Shown: positions 1 through 5,587 of the stretch, one piece after another
Position numbering within the stretch: the stretch's first letter is position 1
How the letters are laid out: the number at the start of each line of letters is the position of its first letter
Source of the DNA: Gammaproteobacteria bacterium
GTDB taxonomy: Bacteria > Pseudomonadota > Gammaproteobacteria > SZUA-229
NCBI GenBank assembly: GCA_029287815.1
Contig: JARFQK010000162.1
Location: 1-6,809 of the forward strand
Direction: 5' to 3'
Length of the DNA stretch: 6,809 nt
The notes under the pieces: generated by a model
Told to the model about the DNA's origin: nothing
Databases searched by the model: none
Seen by the model: the letters and a program-made list of their open reading frames with translations, nothing else
Translations under genes and position numbers: made by a program

Positions 1-140
1 AGCAAGCTTACGGACGCGAAGACCAGCCTGAACCGTGATAGGCATGCTTGAAAAACACGTTGTATTTGCGATCATCCGAACTTTCTGAATCGGGCCAATG
101 CCTTATCAAAGCGCGACGCCGCCTGGTGAGAAATGCGGGC
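1..140 (-). mobile_element. Truncated copy of a dispersed TIR element (possible IS end or MITE)
   Basis: Read on the minus strand from position 140, this stretch begins with a terminal motif (AGCCCGCATTTCTCACCAGG, complement of about 122-141) and continues co-linearly with the element between larC and larE. The shared features, in order, are the terminal repeat, a TGATAAG-x-CATTG block, an ATGATC block, a CGTGTT block and a perfect 24-base match (20-43 here, complement of 5391-5414). Homology covers roughly 120 bases with only a 2-base length difference in the middle, which is well beyond chance. The other end lies outside the window, so it could be a full insertion sequence, a MITE or a solo end. 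Two plus-strand frames end within it (stops at 29-31 and 49-51) and could be the last codons of a transposase, but neither is long enough to judge. The base pair after the end is TG, not the TA seen at the other copy. No IS family is assigned. Confidence 0.72.
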
Positions 141-173
141 TGGTCAAAAAACATCATCGAACCGTGAAGCGTA

Positions 174-188
174 AGTGACTATGTCACT
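174..188. promoter_or_regulatory. Perfect 6-bp dyad upstream of the DUF2892 gene
   Basis: AGTGAC-TAT-GTCACT is a perfect 6-bp inverted repeat with a 3-base centre, 60 bases before the start codon at 249. Its size and place would suit a transcription-factor operator. It resembles a CRP-type site (GTGA...TCAC), but the half-sites are separated by five bases rather than six, so I do not assign a regulator. Six-base dyads also arise by chance. Confidence 0.25.
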
Positions 189-248
189 GATATCGGGTCA
201 TGCGCCATGTACACTTTTCAATCGATAACACAGCACTGAGATGGCAAA

Positions 249-440
249 ATGAAGCAAAATATCGGAAATACAGAGCGGATCATCCGGGCAGTCACCGGCA
301 TCGGCTTGATCAGCCTCGTCTTTGTCGGCCCACAGACGGTCTGGGGCTGGATCGGTATCGTGCCGCTAGCCACTGCGGTCATTGGCTGGTGCCCGCCCTA
401 TGCGATGCTGGGTATCAATACTTGTAAGAAAAGCGGCTGA
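249..440 (+). CDS. DUF2892 family small inner-membrane protein
   Basis: This 63-residue protein has two hydrophobic segments, about residues 12-28 and 32-48, joined by a short turn, followed by the family-typical C-terminal signature CPPYAMLGINTC (residues 48-59) with two cysteines. This matches DUF2892, also found as the membrane part of YgaP-type rhodaneses. Here it stands alone with no rhodanese domain. Its biochemical role is unknown; the conserved cysteines and the rhodanese link in relatives suggest sulfur or redox handling at the membrane, which is inference. The ATG at 249 is chosen because GAG at 238-240 is well placed and an ATG at 241 meets a stop after two codons. It ends seven bases before the convergent rimK stop, so its last codons overlap the proposed rimK terminator. 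An operator-like dyad lies 60 bases upstream. Confidence 0.85.
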   Translation: MKQNIGNTERIIRAVTGIGLISLVFVGPQTVWGWIGIVPLATAVIGWCPPYAMLGINTCKKSG

Positions 441-447
441 TTCAGCC
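426..447 (-). terminator. Candidate rho-independent terminator of rimK
   Basis: On the minus strand, directly after the rimK TGA, the sequence forms a GC-rich hairpin GGCTG-AAT-CAGCC (447-435), then GC and a T-rich run TTTTCTT (432-426). The stem is only five base pairs, so it may be weak. It lies inside the last codons of the convergent DUF2892 gene. For the plus-strand transcript the hairpin has no U-run, so it would not be a good bidirectional terminator. Confidence 0.4.
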
Positions 448-1368
448 TCAGCCCTTGCCACGCGTCCTCGAGCGCGACCCCCGGTGGGCAACGTCAGCAA
501 CGCGTCTTTCGAGATACGCGATGATGATGCCCGCGATATCCTTCTCGCTCGCCTCCTCTATACCCTGCAATCCCGGTGACGAATTGACTTCCATCACCAC
601 CGGGCCGTGATTCGAGCGCAACAGGTCAACACCACACACTTCCAGCCCCATGATTTTGGCAGCACGTACAGCTGTCGAACGTTCTTCTGGCGTGAGCCGA
701 ATCAGGCTGGCAGTGCCGCCGCGGTGCAGGTTTGAACGAAATTCACCTTCGGGCCCCTGACGCTTCATCGACGCGACGACTTTTTCGCCGACCACCAAAC
801 AGCGTATATCCGAACCGCCGGCTTCCTTGATGAACTCCTGGACCATAATGTTCGCCTTGAGACCCATGAACGCCTGAATCACGCTCTCCGCCGCTTTTCT
901 CGTTTCCGCAAGCACGACCCCGATACCCTGTGTGCCCTCGAGCAATTTGATCACCAGCGGCGCACCACCGACCTCCTCGAGCAGATCCTGAATATCGTCA
1001 GGGTTGTGCGCAAAGCCGGTCACCGGCATCCCGATACCTTTTCGGGCCAGCAACTGTGCAGAGCGCAGCTTGTCACGCGAGCGCGTTACCGCAACCGACT
1101 CGTTGAGCGGGAACACGTTCATCATCTCGAACTGGCGCAGTACCGCTGTGCCATAAAACGTGACAGAGGCACCGATGCGTGGAATGACAGCATCGAAACC
1201 TTCGAGCACCTCGCCGCGATAATGAATAGACGGTTTGAGTGACGTGATGTTCATATAGCAACGCAACACATCCACGACTCTGACCTCATGCCCAGCCGCC
1301 TTTGCGGCCTCGACCAGGCGTCGCGTGGAATACAGGGTTTTATTGCGGGAAAGCACTGCAATTTTCAT
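448..1368 (-). CDS. rimK: RimK, ribosomal protein S6 glutamate ligase (ATP-grasp)
   Basis: RimK uses ATP to add glutamate residues to the C-terminus of ribosomal protein S6, and can make poly-glutamate in vitro. The 306-residue product matches E. coli RimK (300 residues) from end to end: N-terminal MKIAVLSRNKTLYS, the block SIHYRGEVLEGFDAVIPRIG (47-66), FYGTAVLRQFEM (71-82), RDKLRSAQLLARKGI (98-112), the ATP-grasp glycine loop EGTQGIGVVLAE (144-155) with lysines 100 and 141 placed to bind ATP, and the metal-binding end VDLL...VVMEVNSSPGL with D248, E260 and N262. An in-frame ATG lies 20 codons upstream (1428), but the start at 1368 gives the family N-terminus and has a GGA about eight bases before it. 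The tail after residue 296 (RGSRSRTRGKG) is basic and not conserved. It lies 19 bases after the retropepsin-like gene, so the two are probably co-transcribed. Confidence 0.97.
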   Translation of the reverse strand: MKIAVLSRNKTLYSTRRLVEAAKAAGHEVRVVDVLRCYMNITSLKPSIHYRGEVLEGFDAVIPRIGASVTFYGTAVLRQFEMMNVFPLNESVAVTRSRDKLRSAQLLARKGIGMPVTGFAHNPDDIQDLLEEVGGAPLVIKLLEGTQGIGVVLAETRKAAESVIQAFMGLKANIMVQEFIKEAGGSDIRCLVVGEKVVASMKRQGPEGEFRSNLHRGGTASLIRLTPEERSTAVRAAKIMGLEVCGVDLLRSNHGPVVMEVNSSPGLQGIEEASEKDIAGIIIAYLERRVADVAHRGSRSRTRGKG

Positions 1369-1387
1369 TTCGGTTTCCGTCTCTGGC

Positions 1388-1858
1388 CTAGTGGCGTTTG
1401 GTCTTGTGTTTACCGGGTTTCTTTCCAACCCGGTAGGACGCTGCCGGATTCACCAGGAACCGGCCGTCGAGCGAGGTGCGGCCCAACAGCATCCGGAACT
1501 GCATCGTGTCACGGTCGGTTAATGTCACCTCCGCCATCCAGTGCTTGGGTCCCAGCACAATCGAGGTCTCAATCACGTAGCGATATTCCCTGTGTCCGCC
1601 CGAGTCAGTGACGATGCGTCTGTCCTTGACTGCCGCCTCACATTCTACGACATCACGGCTGTTTCTTTGCCAGGGATGAATATTGAAATGCACCCAATCT
1701 GATCCATCACGCTGAAAAGGTGTGACCAGAAAAGCATGTAGCGCGGATGTGCGCGCACCGGTATCGACCTTAGCTTTGATATGCTCAATGCCCAGATCGG
1801 GTAACGCCAGCCATTCTCGCCAGCCCAGGATCGGCAGATCATTGGCGTTCTCGTTCAT
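1388..1858 (-). CDS. RimK-associated retropepsin-like / 'ATP-dependent Zn protease' family protein (PF05618)
   Basis: The 156-residue product contains the family signature VDTGARTSALHA (31-42), in which D32-T33-G34 resembles the active-site motif of retropepsin-type aspartic proteases, and the C-terminal block LTDRDTMQFRMLLGRTSLDGRFLVNP (113-138). The family was first annotated as an ATP-dependent zinc protease, but I see no HExxH zinc motif or ATP-binding loop, so the aspartic-protease-like reading suits the sequence better. Members very often sit beside rimK or other ATP-grasp ligases, as here with a 19-base gap. A role in trimming or controlling the glutamate tails made by RimK is plausible but inferred. 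The length is normal for short single-domain members. The tail (GKKPGKHKTKRH) is strongly basic. The ATG at 1858 lacks a clear Shine-Dalgarno. It is divergent from the NnrU-family gene across 138 bases, in which I find no confident promoter. Confidence 0.9.
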   Translation of the reverse strand: MNENANDLPILGWREWLALPDLGIEHIKAKVDTGARTSALHAFLVTPFQRDGSDWVHFNIHPWQRNSRDVVECEAAVKDRRIVTDSGGHREYRYVIETSIVLGPKHWMAEVTLTDRDTMQFRMLLGRTSLDGRFLVNPAASYRVGKKPGKHKTKRH

Positions 1859-1996
1859 TCGATATCAAGCGGATTTGTTTCAGCCAGATCTGGAGGATGC
1901 CATATCCGGCCTCCGCTTACAAAAGCATTGGATCCGACTCGATACTCTATGACAGAATCAGCGTGTTCGACCCCAAGATCAAACGAGGGCTCTACT

Positions 1997-2563
1997 ATGG
2001 CGATGTTGATATCGGGTTTATCGATCTGGATTCTGGTCCACCTTTTTCCATCAGTTGCACCCGCTACGCGACAACAGTTCGTAGTGCGACTGGGCAACGG
2101 CCCGTATCAGGCCATTTTCTCCCTGTTATTGATCGCTGGCTTGCTACTGATCGTTTTCGGCTGGCGCAACACCGTTCCGGATCATGTGTATTCACCACCT
2201 CCAGGCTTACGCCACCCTGCCATGCTGTTGGCCGTCATCGGCTTCATACTGATGGTCGCGGCCAGTTTCCCTACGCGTATCAAACGAATTCTGCGCCACC
2301 CTCAGCTGATCGGTGTGTTGTTGTGGGCAATCGCACATCTGCTAATGAATGGTGACAGCAAGTCGCTGCTGGTCTTCGGCGCAGTGGCTGTCTGGACGGT
2401 AGTCTCCATGGCGATGATCAACCGTCGAGATGGCGCCTGGGTCAAACCAGAAGTGACCGGTGGCTGGGGCCGCGAGGTCGTGATAGTGGTGATCGGCCTG
2501 GTGATCTCGGCTCTTGCTGTCAGATTCCACCAGTACCTTTCAGGCATGCCACTGATCGTCTGA
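1997..2563 (+). CDS. NnrU family integral membrane protein
   Basis: The 188-residue protein is almost entirely membrane-embedded. Hydrophobic stretches lie near residues 3-18, 37-56, 75-92, 104-117, 123-141 and 160-178. It shows the NnrU-family pattern: an N-terminal helix ending in VHLFPS (14-19), a short basic loop, then LGNGPYQAIFSLL (32-44), the RHPQLIGVLLWAIAHLLMNGD block (100-120) with histidines 101 and 114, and SLLVFGA (123-129). NnrU was named from the nitric/nitrite reductase region of Rhodobacter; relatives occur widely outside denitrification clusters, and no nitrogen-oxide gene is present here, so the function is left open. The frame is open from an ATG at 1928, but the start at 1997 is preferred: GAGGG lies seven bases upstream and the first helix then begins at the N-terminus. 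It ends 11 bases before a palindromic repeat. Confidence 0.9.
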   Translation: MAMLISGLSIWILVHLFPSVAPATRQQFVVRLGNGPYQAIFSLLLIAGLLLIVFGWRNTVPDHVYSPPPGLRHPAMLLAVIGFILMVAASFPTRIKRILRHPQLIGVLLWAIAHLLMNGDSKSLLVFGAVAVWTVVSMAMINRRDGAWVKPEVTGGWGREVVIVVIGLVISALAVRFHQYLSGMPLIV

Positions 2564-2573
2564 ATCAGCGAAG

Positions 2574-2600
2574 CGTAGGGTGCGCCGTGCGCACCCTACG
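2574..2600. repeat. Solo REP-like palindrome (12-bp stem, 3-base loop)
   Basis: A perfect 12-bp inverted repeat (CGTAGGGTGCGC ... GCGCACCCTACG) surrounds the loop CGT. Its first 22 bases are identical to one arm of the nested inverted repeat between larC and larE (5430-5451), so this is a member of a dispersed family. It lies between the 3' ends of the convergent NnrU-family and phosphatase-fold genes, a typical place for REP-like sequences. Neither side carries a T-run, so it is not a classical intrinsic terminator, although the hairpin could slow RNA decay from the 3' end. Confidence 0.85.
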
Positions 2601-2704
2601 GTCATGGTTGAATCATTATGACAACGCGATAGCGACGATTCGTGCCTCGACACTGCCCGATCATGCAGGAAGCACGATGACAGTATTGTCAGGTCAGATA
2701 AGGG

Positions 2705-3619
2705 TTATAACGGATTCGCATCATCAGTGCTCGCTCTGAAGCGTATATCCGCCACCAGCATCGCATGATCTGACAGAGTGTCGGGCAGCACCCGATAATC
2801 GACAAATTCCAGATCTTTGGTGATCAGGATCCAATCGAGACGTTTACCCTTGTAAGTCTCGTAACCGGTCGACTCGGGCTGATAAGTGGTGAAACGGGAT
2901 TCTTCTGCAAGCGCTCTGATCGTCGATGCTTCTTTCAGCCACTCGCTGTTGAAATCGCCCATGATGATGGTCGGATTCATTCGAGCCTGCAGCACACTCT
3001 GCAATTCATTGACCTGTTGTTCGCGCACCATCTGCCTCGAGAAATCGAGATGGACTGAAATCAGATCGACACTGCGCGACTCTGCTCCATCATCGAACGG
3101 CCACTGGATTTGGGCAAGTACAAAGCCTTTATCCAACGTCGGCGGTGAGGACTCGAATGTATGTTCAATCGTATCGACCAATGGGAGCGCAGACAGCAAA
3201 GCGGTACCAAATGAGAACAGCCAGTTCTTCGCATTAATCGCATGCACGCGCCACGGATATCCGGCAGTGACCGCAAGATAGGACACATGATCAAAATTAC
3301 CACTCCAACGCGATGCTGCATCCGCCTCCTGCAGCGCAATGACATGGGGTTTGGTTCGGTCAAGAACAGCCACGATCGAATCCAGGTTGTGCCTGAAGGT
3401 ATCATTGTTGACCAAGAGCTGGTTCAAGCTGTCTCTTCGACCATGCGCAAGATTCAGCGTCACAACGCGCAACGCGTGAACCGGATATTCCTGATCGGTC
3501 AAAATGGTGCGGTCCGCTTGAATATTCTGTTGGTAAACGGTGCGATCTCGCTTGTCCACCGTTGAGCAAGCGACAATCAGAATCAAACTCAGGATAATCA
3601 GAATCGGTATGGCTTTCAT
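2705..3619 (-). CDS. Endonuclease/exonuclease/phosphatase (EEP) superfamily lipoprotein
   Basis: The 304-residue product starts with a lipoprotein signal: MK, hydrophobic residues 3-17 and lipobox I-V-A-C with the acylated cysteine at 18. Serine follows the cysteine, so under the E. coli +2 rule it would be sent to the outer membrane. The rest is an EEP fold with its metal and catalytic positions intact: N56 in TLNLAHG, E98 in LQEAD, FGTALLSALPL (138-147), H190/D192 in SVHLDFSR, D222/N224 in MGDFNSEW, D262 in RLDWILI, and D284-H285 in LSDHAMLVADI. The family includes DNases, inositol-phosphate phosphatases and sphingomyelinases; the substrate cannot be read from the sequence, though a cell-envelope site fits phosphodiester or lipid headgroup cleavage. 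An upstream in-frame ATG (3760) would bury the signal peptide behind 47 unrelated residues, so the start at 3619 is chosen. It converges on the NnrU-family gene. Confidence 0.9.
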   Translation of the reverse strand: MKAIPILIILSLILIVACSTVDKRDRTVYQQNIQADRTILTDQEYPVHALRVVTLNLAHGRRDSLNQLLVNNDTFRHNLDSIVAVLDRTKPHVIALQEADAASRWSGNFDHVSYLAVTAGYPWRVHAINAKNWLFSFGTALLSALPLVDTIEHTFESSPPTLDKGFVLAQIQWPFDDGAESRSVDLISVHLDFSRQMVREQQVNELQSVLQARMNPTIIMGDFNSEWLKEASTIRALAEESRFTTYQPESTGYETYKGKRLDWILITKDLEFVDYRVLPDTLSDHAMLVADIRFRASTDDANPL

Positions 3620-3692
3620 GATGCGAGCCTGGCCACTGCAGTGATAATGCCAGTCATAGGCTGTAGTTCCCGAAAACTCAAAACGTACGGTA

Positions 3693-3800
3693 TTATGCCG
3701 CCAGCCGCTCATAATGATAATGCAGGCCACCGCCCTCCCGAAATTCCACGACGTCTCCAAACTCGGGCAGCTGTACCGTTCGTGACTCCGGGCTAACCAT
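3693..3800 (-). CDS. Candidate small protein of 35 residues, unrecognised
   Basis: This short minus-strand ORF reads MVSPESRTVQLP, then FGDVVEFREGGG, and ends LHYHYERLAA. An AAAGG Shine-Dalgarno lies eight bases before the ATG at 3800, good spacing for translation. An alternative in-frame ATG at 3824 would add eight residues but has no well-placed Shine-Dalgarno. The composition looks protein-like, with acidic and aromatic residues and no low-complexity run. I recognise no family and see no signal peptide or membrane segment. It ends 73 bases before the start of the EEP lipoprotein on the same strand and could share its transcript. With only 35 codons, a chance ORF or a remnant of a longer gene cannot be excluded; in-frame stops lie upstream near 3870-3876. 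Confidence 0.35.
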   Translation of the reverse strand: MVSPESRTVQLPEFGDVVEFREGGGLHYHYERLAA

Positions 3801-4072
3801 GCTCCATGCCTTTGGATATGTCATCGCAGAACTTGCCCGGTCTTTCCTTGGAGTGGTGGGTCGCGTAAGCTATCAAGCCAGTTTGGTTTTTACCCTGTTG
3901 GTTCAATCGGAACTAAACGAGCAACCACGCTATGTACCCGAAAGTATTTGTGGTCTCCTCGAGCAACCGCACACCGAAAATATCCGGCGAATTTCGACAC
4001 AAATTGTGAGACTTAGTTTTGATGGCTTTGCCGCATAATATCAAGGGTCTTATATAAAGCCCAGAGTGAAGC
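3801..4072. other. Intergenic region without a confident gene
   Basis: These bases separate the minus-strand unit (candidate small ORF and EEP lipoprotein) from the plus-strand lar operon. A plus-strand 79-codon frame (3799-4038) is open, but it lacks a good Shine-Dalgarno, overlaps the small minus-strand ORF and resembles nothing I know. I see no RNA gene, riboswitch-like fold or sizeable inverted repeat. The part just upstream of larC is AT-richer than its surroundings, as expected for a promoter region. Confidence 0.5.
4028..4058 (+). promoter_or_regulatory. Candidate sigma-70 promoter of the lar operon
   Basis: TTGCCG at 4028-4033 (four of six matches to TTGACA) is followed after 17 bases by TATATA at 4051-4056; an overlapping TATAAA at 4053-4058 matches the -10 consensus at five of six positions with 19-base spacing. 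Transcription would start near 4064, leaving a very short leader that still contains the GAG at 4064-4066 before the larC ATG. An alternative -10 is CATAAT at 4034-4039. This is pattern matching only. Confidence 0.3.
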
Positions 4073-5296
4073 ATGCATATCCACCTGGACCCGGTTGGTG
4101 GTATCGCCGGCGATATGTTCGCAGCGGCAATGCTCGACTACCATCGTGAGTGGGAGGCGCCGCTGTACGAGGCCATCCGCGGCAGCGGTCTAGCGCCCGA
4201 TCTGGACGTGTGCGCCCTGCGGCACAATGACGGTTGCTTGACCGGGCATCGCTTCGAGGTAACGGAACCGACACAGTCGGCAAGGCATCAGCACCGCCAC
4301 TGGCGCCAGATACGCGAGCTGCTGCAAAACAGCAACCTCGTTACCCCCGTCAAGCAGCGCGCAATCGCTATCTTTGAACTGCTCGCCGAAGCCGAAGCTG
4401 CGGTGCACGGCAGCGATATCGATGACGTGGCATTCCACGAAGTCGGCGCCTGGGACTCGATCGCCGATATCATTGCCGCCGCCTGGCTGATCGAGCACAG
4501 CGGCGCGACGAGCTGGTCGTGCTCGCCGCTGCCCCTCGGCCGCGGCCGAGTCTTCAGTGCCCACGGTTGGCTGCCTGTCCCCGCACCCGCGACCGCTGAG
4601 CTCATCAAGGGGTTCCCCGTATTCGACGACGGTTTCGAGGGTGAACGCGTCACACCCACCGGCGCCGCTATCCTCAAGCATCTCGACCCCTCCTTCGGAC
4701 CGCCAGGGTCTCCCAGCCTGCTGCTTGGACGCGGTTATGGATTCGGCAGCAAAACTTTTGCCGGATTGAGCAATGTGTGTCTGGTCAATGTATTCGATAC
4801 CCAGCGCTCGCACCACGGCAATAGCAGCGTCGTGGTATGCCAGTTCGAAGTCGATGATCAGACGCCTGAAGATCTTGCCGTCGGTCTTGAACAGCTGCGT
4901 CAGTTTCCCGGTGTTCTCGACGTGATACAGACGCCGGTGTTCGGCAAGAAAGGGAGACTCGCCATCCATATCCAGGTGCTGGGAGAGGTAACGCAGAGCG
5001 ATGCAATCCTGGACCTGTGTCTGACAGAAACCACTACCCTGGGCGTTCGCTGGCACACGGTCAACCGCGCCACGCTGGCGCGCGCCAACGTGTGCCACAC
5101 GCTGGACGGCGAACAAGTGCGCGTGAAACGCACCGTGCGTCCGGACGGGGTGAAGACACGTAAAGCCGAGATGGCCGACCTCGCCGGCACACCTGGCGGC
5201 CATGCGGGCCGCGAGCAACGGCGACGCGACGTCCATGCCCTCGATCTCGAGAATGATCGCGATGAATCATCGATCCAGGATCAGCAAGATGATTAG
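4073..5296 (+). CDS. larC: LarC, nickel-pincer cofactor nickel insertion protein
   Basis: LarC is a CTP-dependent cyclometallase that inserts nickel into pyridinium-3,5-bisthiocarboxylic acid mononucleotide, the last step of nickel-pincer nucleotide synthesis. The 407-residue product shows the family N-terminus MHIHLDPVGGIAGDMF, a histidine-rich segment HQHRHW (72-77) as expected for metal handling, HEVGAWDSIADI (122-133), GRGRVFSAHGWLPVPAPATA (156-175), GERVTPTGAAIL (190-201), GRGYGFGSKTF (219-229) and the C-terminal domain start EVDDQTPEDLA (259-269), then a KAEMADLA...GGHAGREQRRR end. In some lactobacilli larC is split into two frames joined by programmed frameshifting; here it is one continuous frame. 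The ATG at 4073 has a GAG six bases upstream and gives the family N-terminus. The last dozen residues (RDESSIQDQQDD) look non-conserved, and the stop codon TAG straddles the left edge of the inserted repeat element, so the native 3' end may have been replaced. Confidence 0.96.
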   Translation: MHIHLDPVGGIAGDMFAAAMLDYHREWEAPLYEAIRGSGLAPDLDVCALRHNDGCLTGHRFEVTEPTQSARHQHRHWRQIRELLQNSNLVTPVKQRAIAIFELLAEAEAAVHGSDIDDVAFHEVGAWDSIADIIAAAWLIEHSGATSWSCSPLPLGRGRVFSAHGWLPVPAPATAELIKGFPVFDDGFEGERVTPTGAAILKHLDPSFGPPGSPSLLLGRGYGFGSKTFAGLSNVCLVNVFDTQRSHHGNSSVVVCQFEVDDQTPEDLAVGLEQLRQFPGVLDVIQTPVFGKKGRLAIHIQVLGEVTQSDAILDLCLTETTTLGVRWHTVNRATLARANVCHTLDGEQVRVKRTVRPDGVKTRKAEMADLAGTPGGHAGREQRRRDVHALDLENDRDESSIQDQQDD

Positions 5297-5427
5297 CCAG
5301 CATTTCTCACCAGGCGACGTAGGATTCTGATAAGTCATTGATGCTTCGGAGAAAAATGATGATCAAAAGCACAGCGTGTTATCTAAGCCTGCCTATCACG
5401 GTTCAGGCTGGTCTCCATCTGCGAAAG

Positions 5428-5503
5428 ACCGTAGGGTGCGCCGTGCGCACCAGAACCGGTTCGCCAACTGACGATTCGCGGTGCGCACGGCGCACCCTAC
5501 GGT
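5428..5503. repeat. Paired REP-like inverted repeat, 24-base arms
   Basis: The arms 5428-5451 and 5480-5503 are perfect inverted copies of each other over 24 bases (core GTAGGGTGCGCCGTGCGCAC), separated by 28 bases that include a 10-base palindrome GAACCGGTTC (5453-5462). The arm recurs as a solo copy at 2574-2600. The paired layout resembles a BIME-like arrangement of REP sequences. The transcript between larC and larE would fold into a very stable stem here, which could reduce or decouple downstream larE-larB expression. It appears to be inserted in the middle of the TIR element, because homology to the copy at 1-140 stops just before it. Confidence 0.88.
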
Positions 5504-5575
5504 TACTTCGCTTGAATCTTAGCTATGGCTACGCTTTTCGCTCCAGAGCAGCGCTTACGAACACGACCGTGACTC

Positions 5576-5587
5576 AGGTGAAAAATG
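5576..5587 (+). promoter_or_regulatory. larE ribosome binding site and start codon inside a transposon-type terminal repeat
   Basis: AGGTG (5576-5580) lies four bases before the larE ATG (5585-5587). Most of this signal is the terminal repeat itself: GGTG(A)AAAATGC also occurs, as GGTGAGAAATGC, at the end of the copy at 125-136 and in the complement of the left end. The next in-frame start-like codon, a GTG near the PP-loop strand, would remove the fold's first helix, so this ATG is the only good start. Confidence 0.6.

Noticed and set aside
174..188. CRP binding site
   Set aside because: The GTGA and TCAC half-sites are five bases apart instead of six and lack the outer T and A, so only an unassigned dyad is reported.
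1897..2355. 152-codon plus-strand frame overlapping the NnrU-family gene
   Set aside because: It is out of frame with the clearly membrane-like NnrU protein and shows no domain features.
2574..2600. Reading the strong palindrome as an intrinsic terminator for the convergent genes
   Set aside because: Neither flank has the T-run required; sharing the sequence with the larC-larE repeat marks it as a REP-like repeat instead.
2678..2691. Small hairpin TGACA-GTAT-TGTCA near the end of the EEP gene
   Set aside because: A 5-bp AT-containing stem with no T-run is too weak to call a terminator or operator.
3799..4038. 79-codon plus-strand frame upstream of larC
   Set aside because: It has no convincing Shine-Dalgarno, no recognisable motif and overlaps a better-signalled small ORF on the other strand.
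4190..5236. 348-codon open frame on the minus strand antisense to larC
   Set aside because: It lies wholly within larC, which has full family motifs; the frame is open because of GC-rich codon structure and resembles no protein family.
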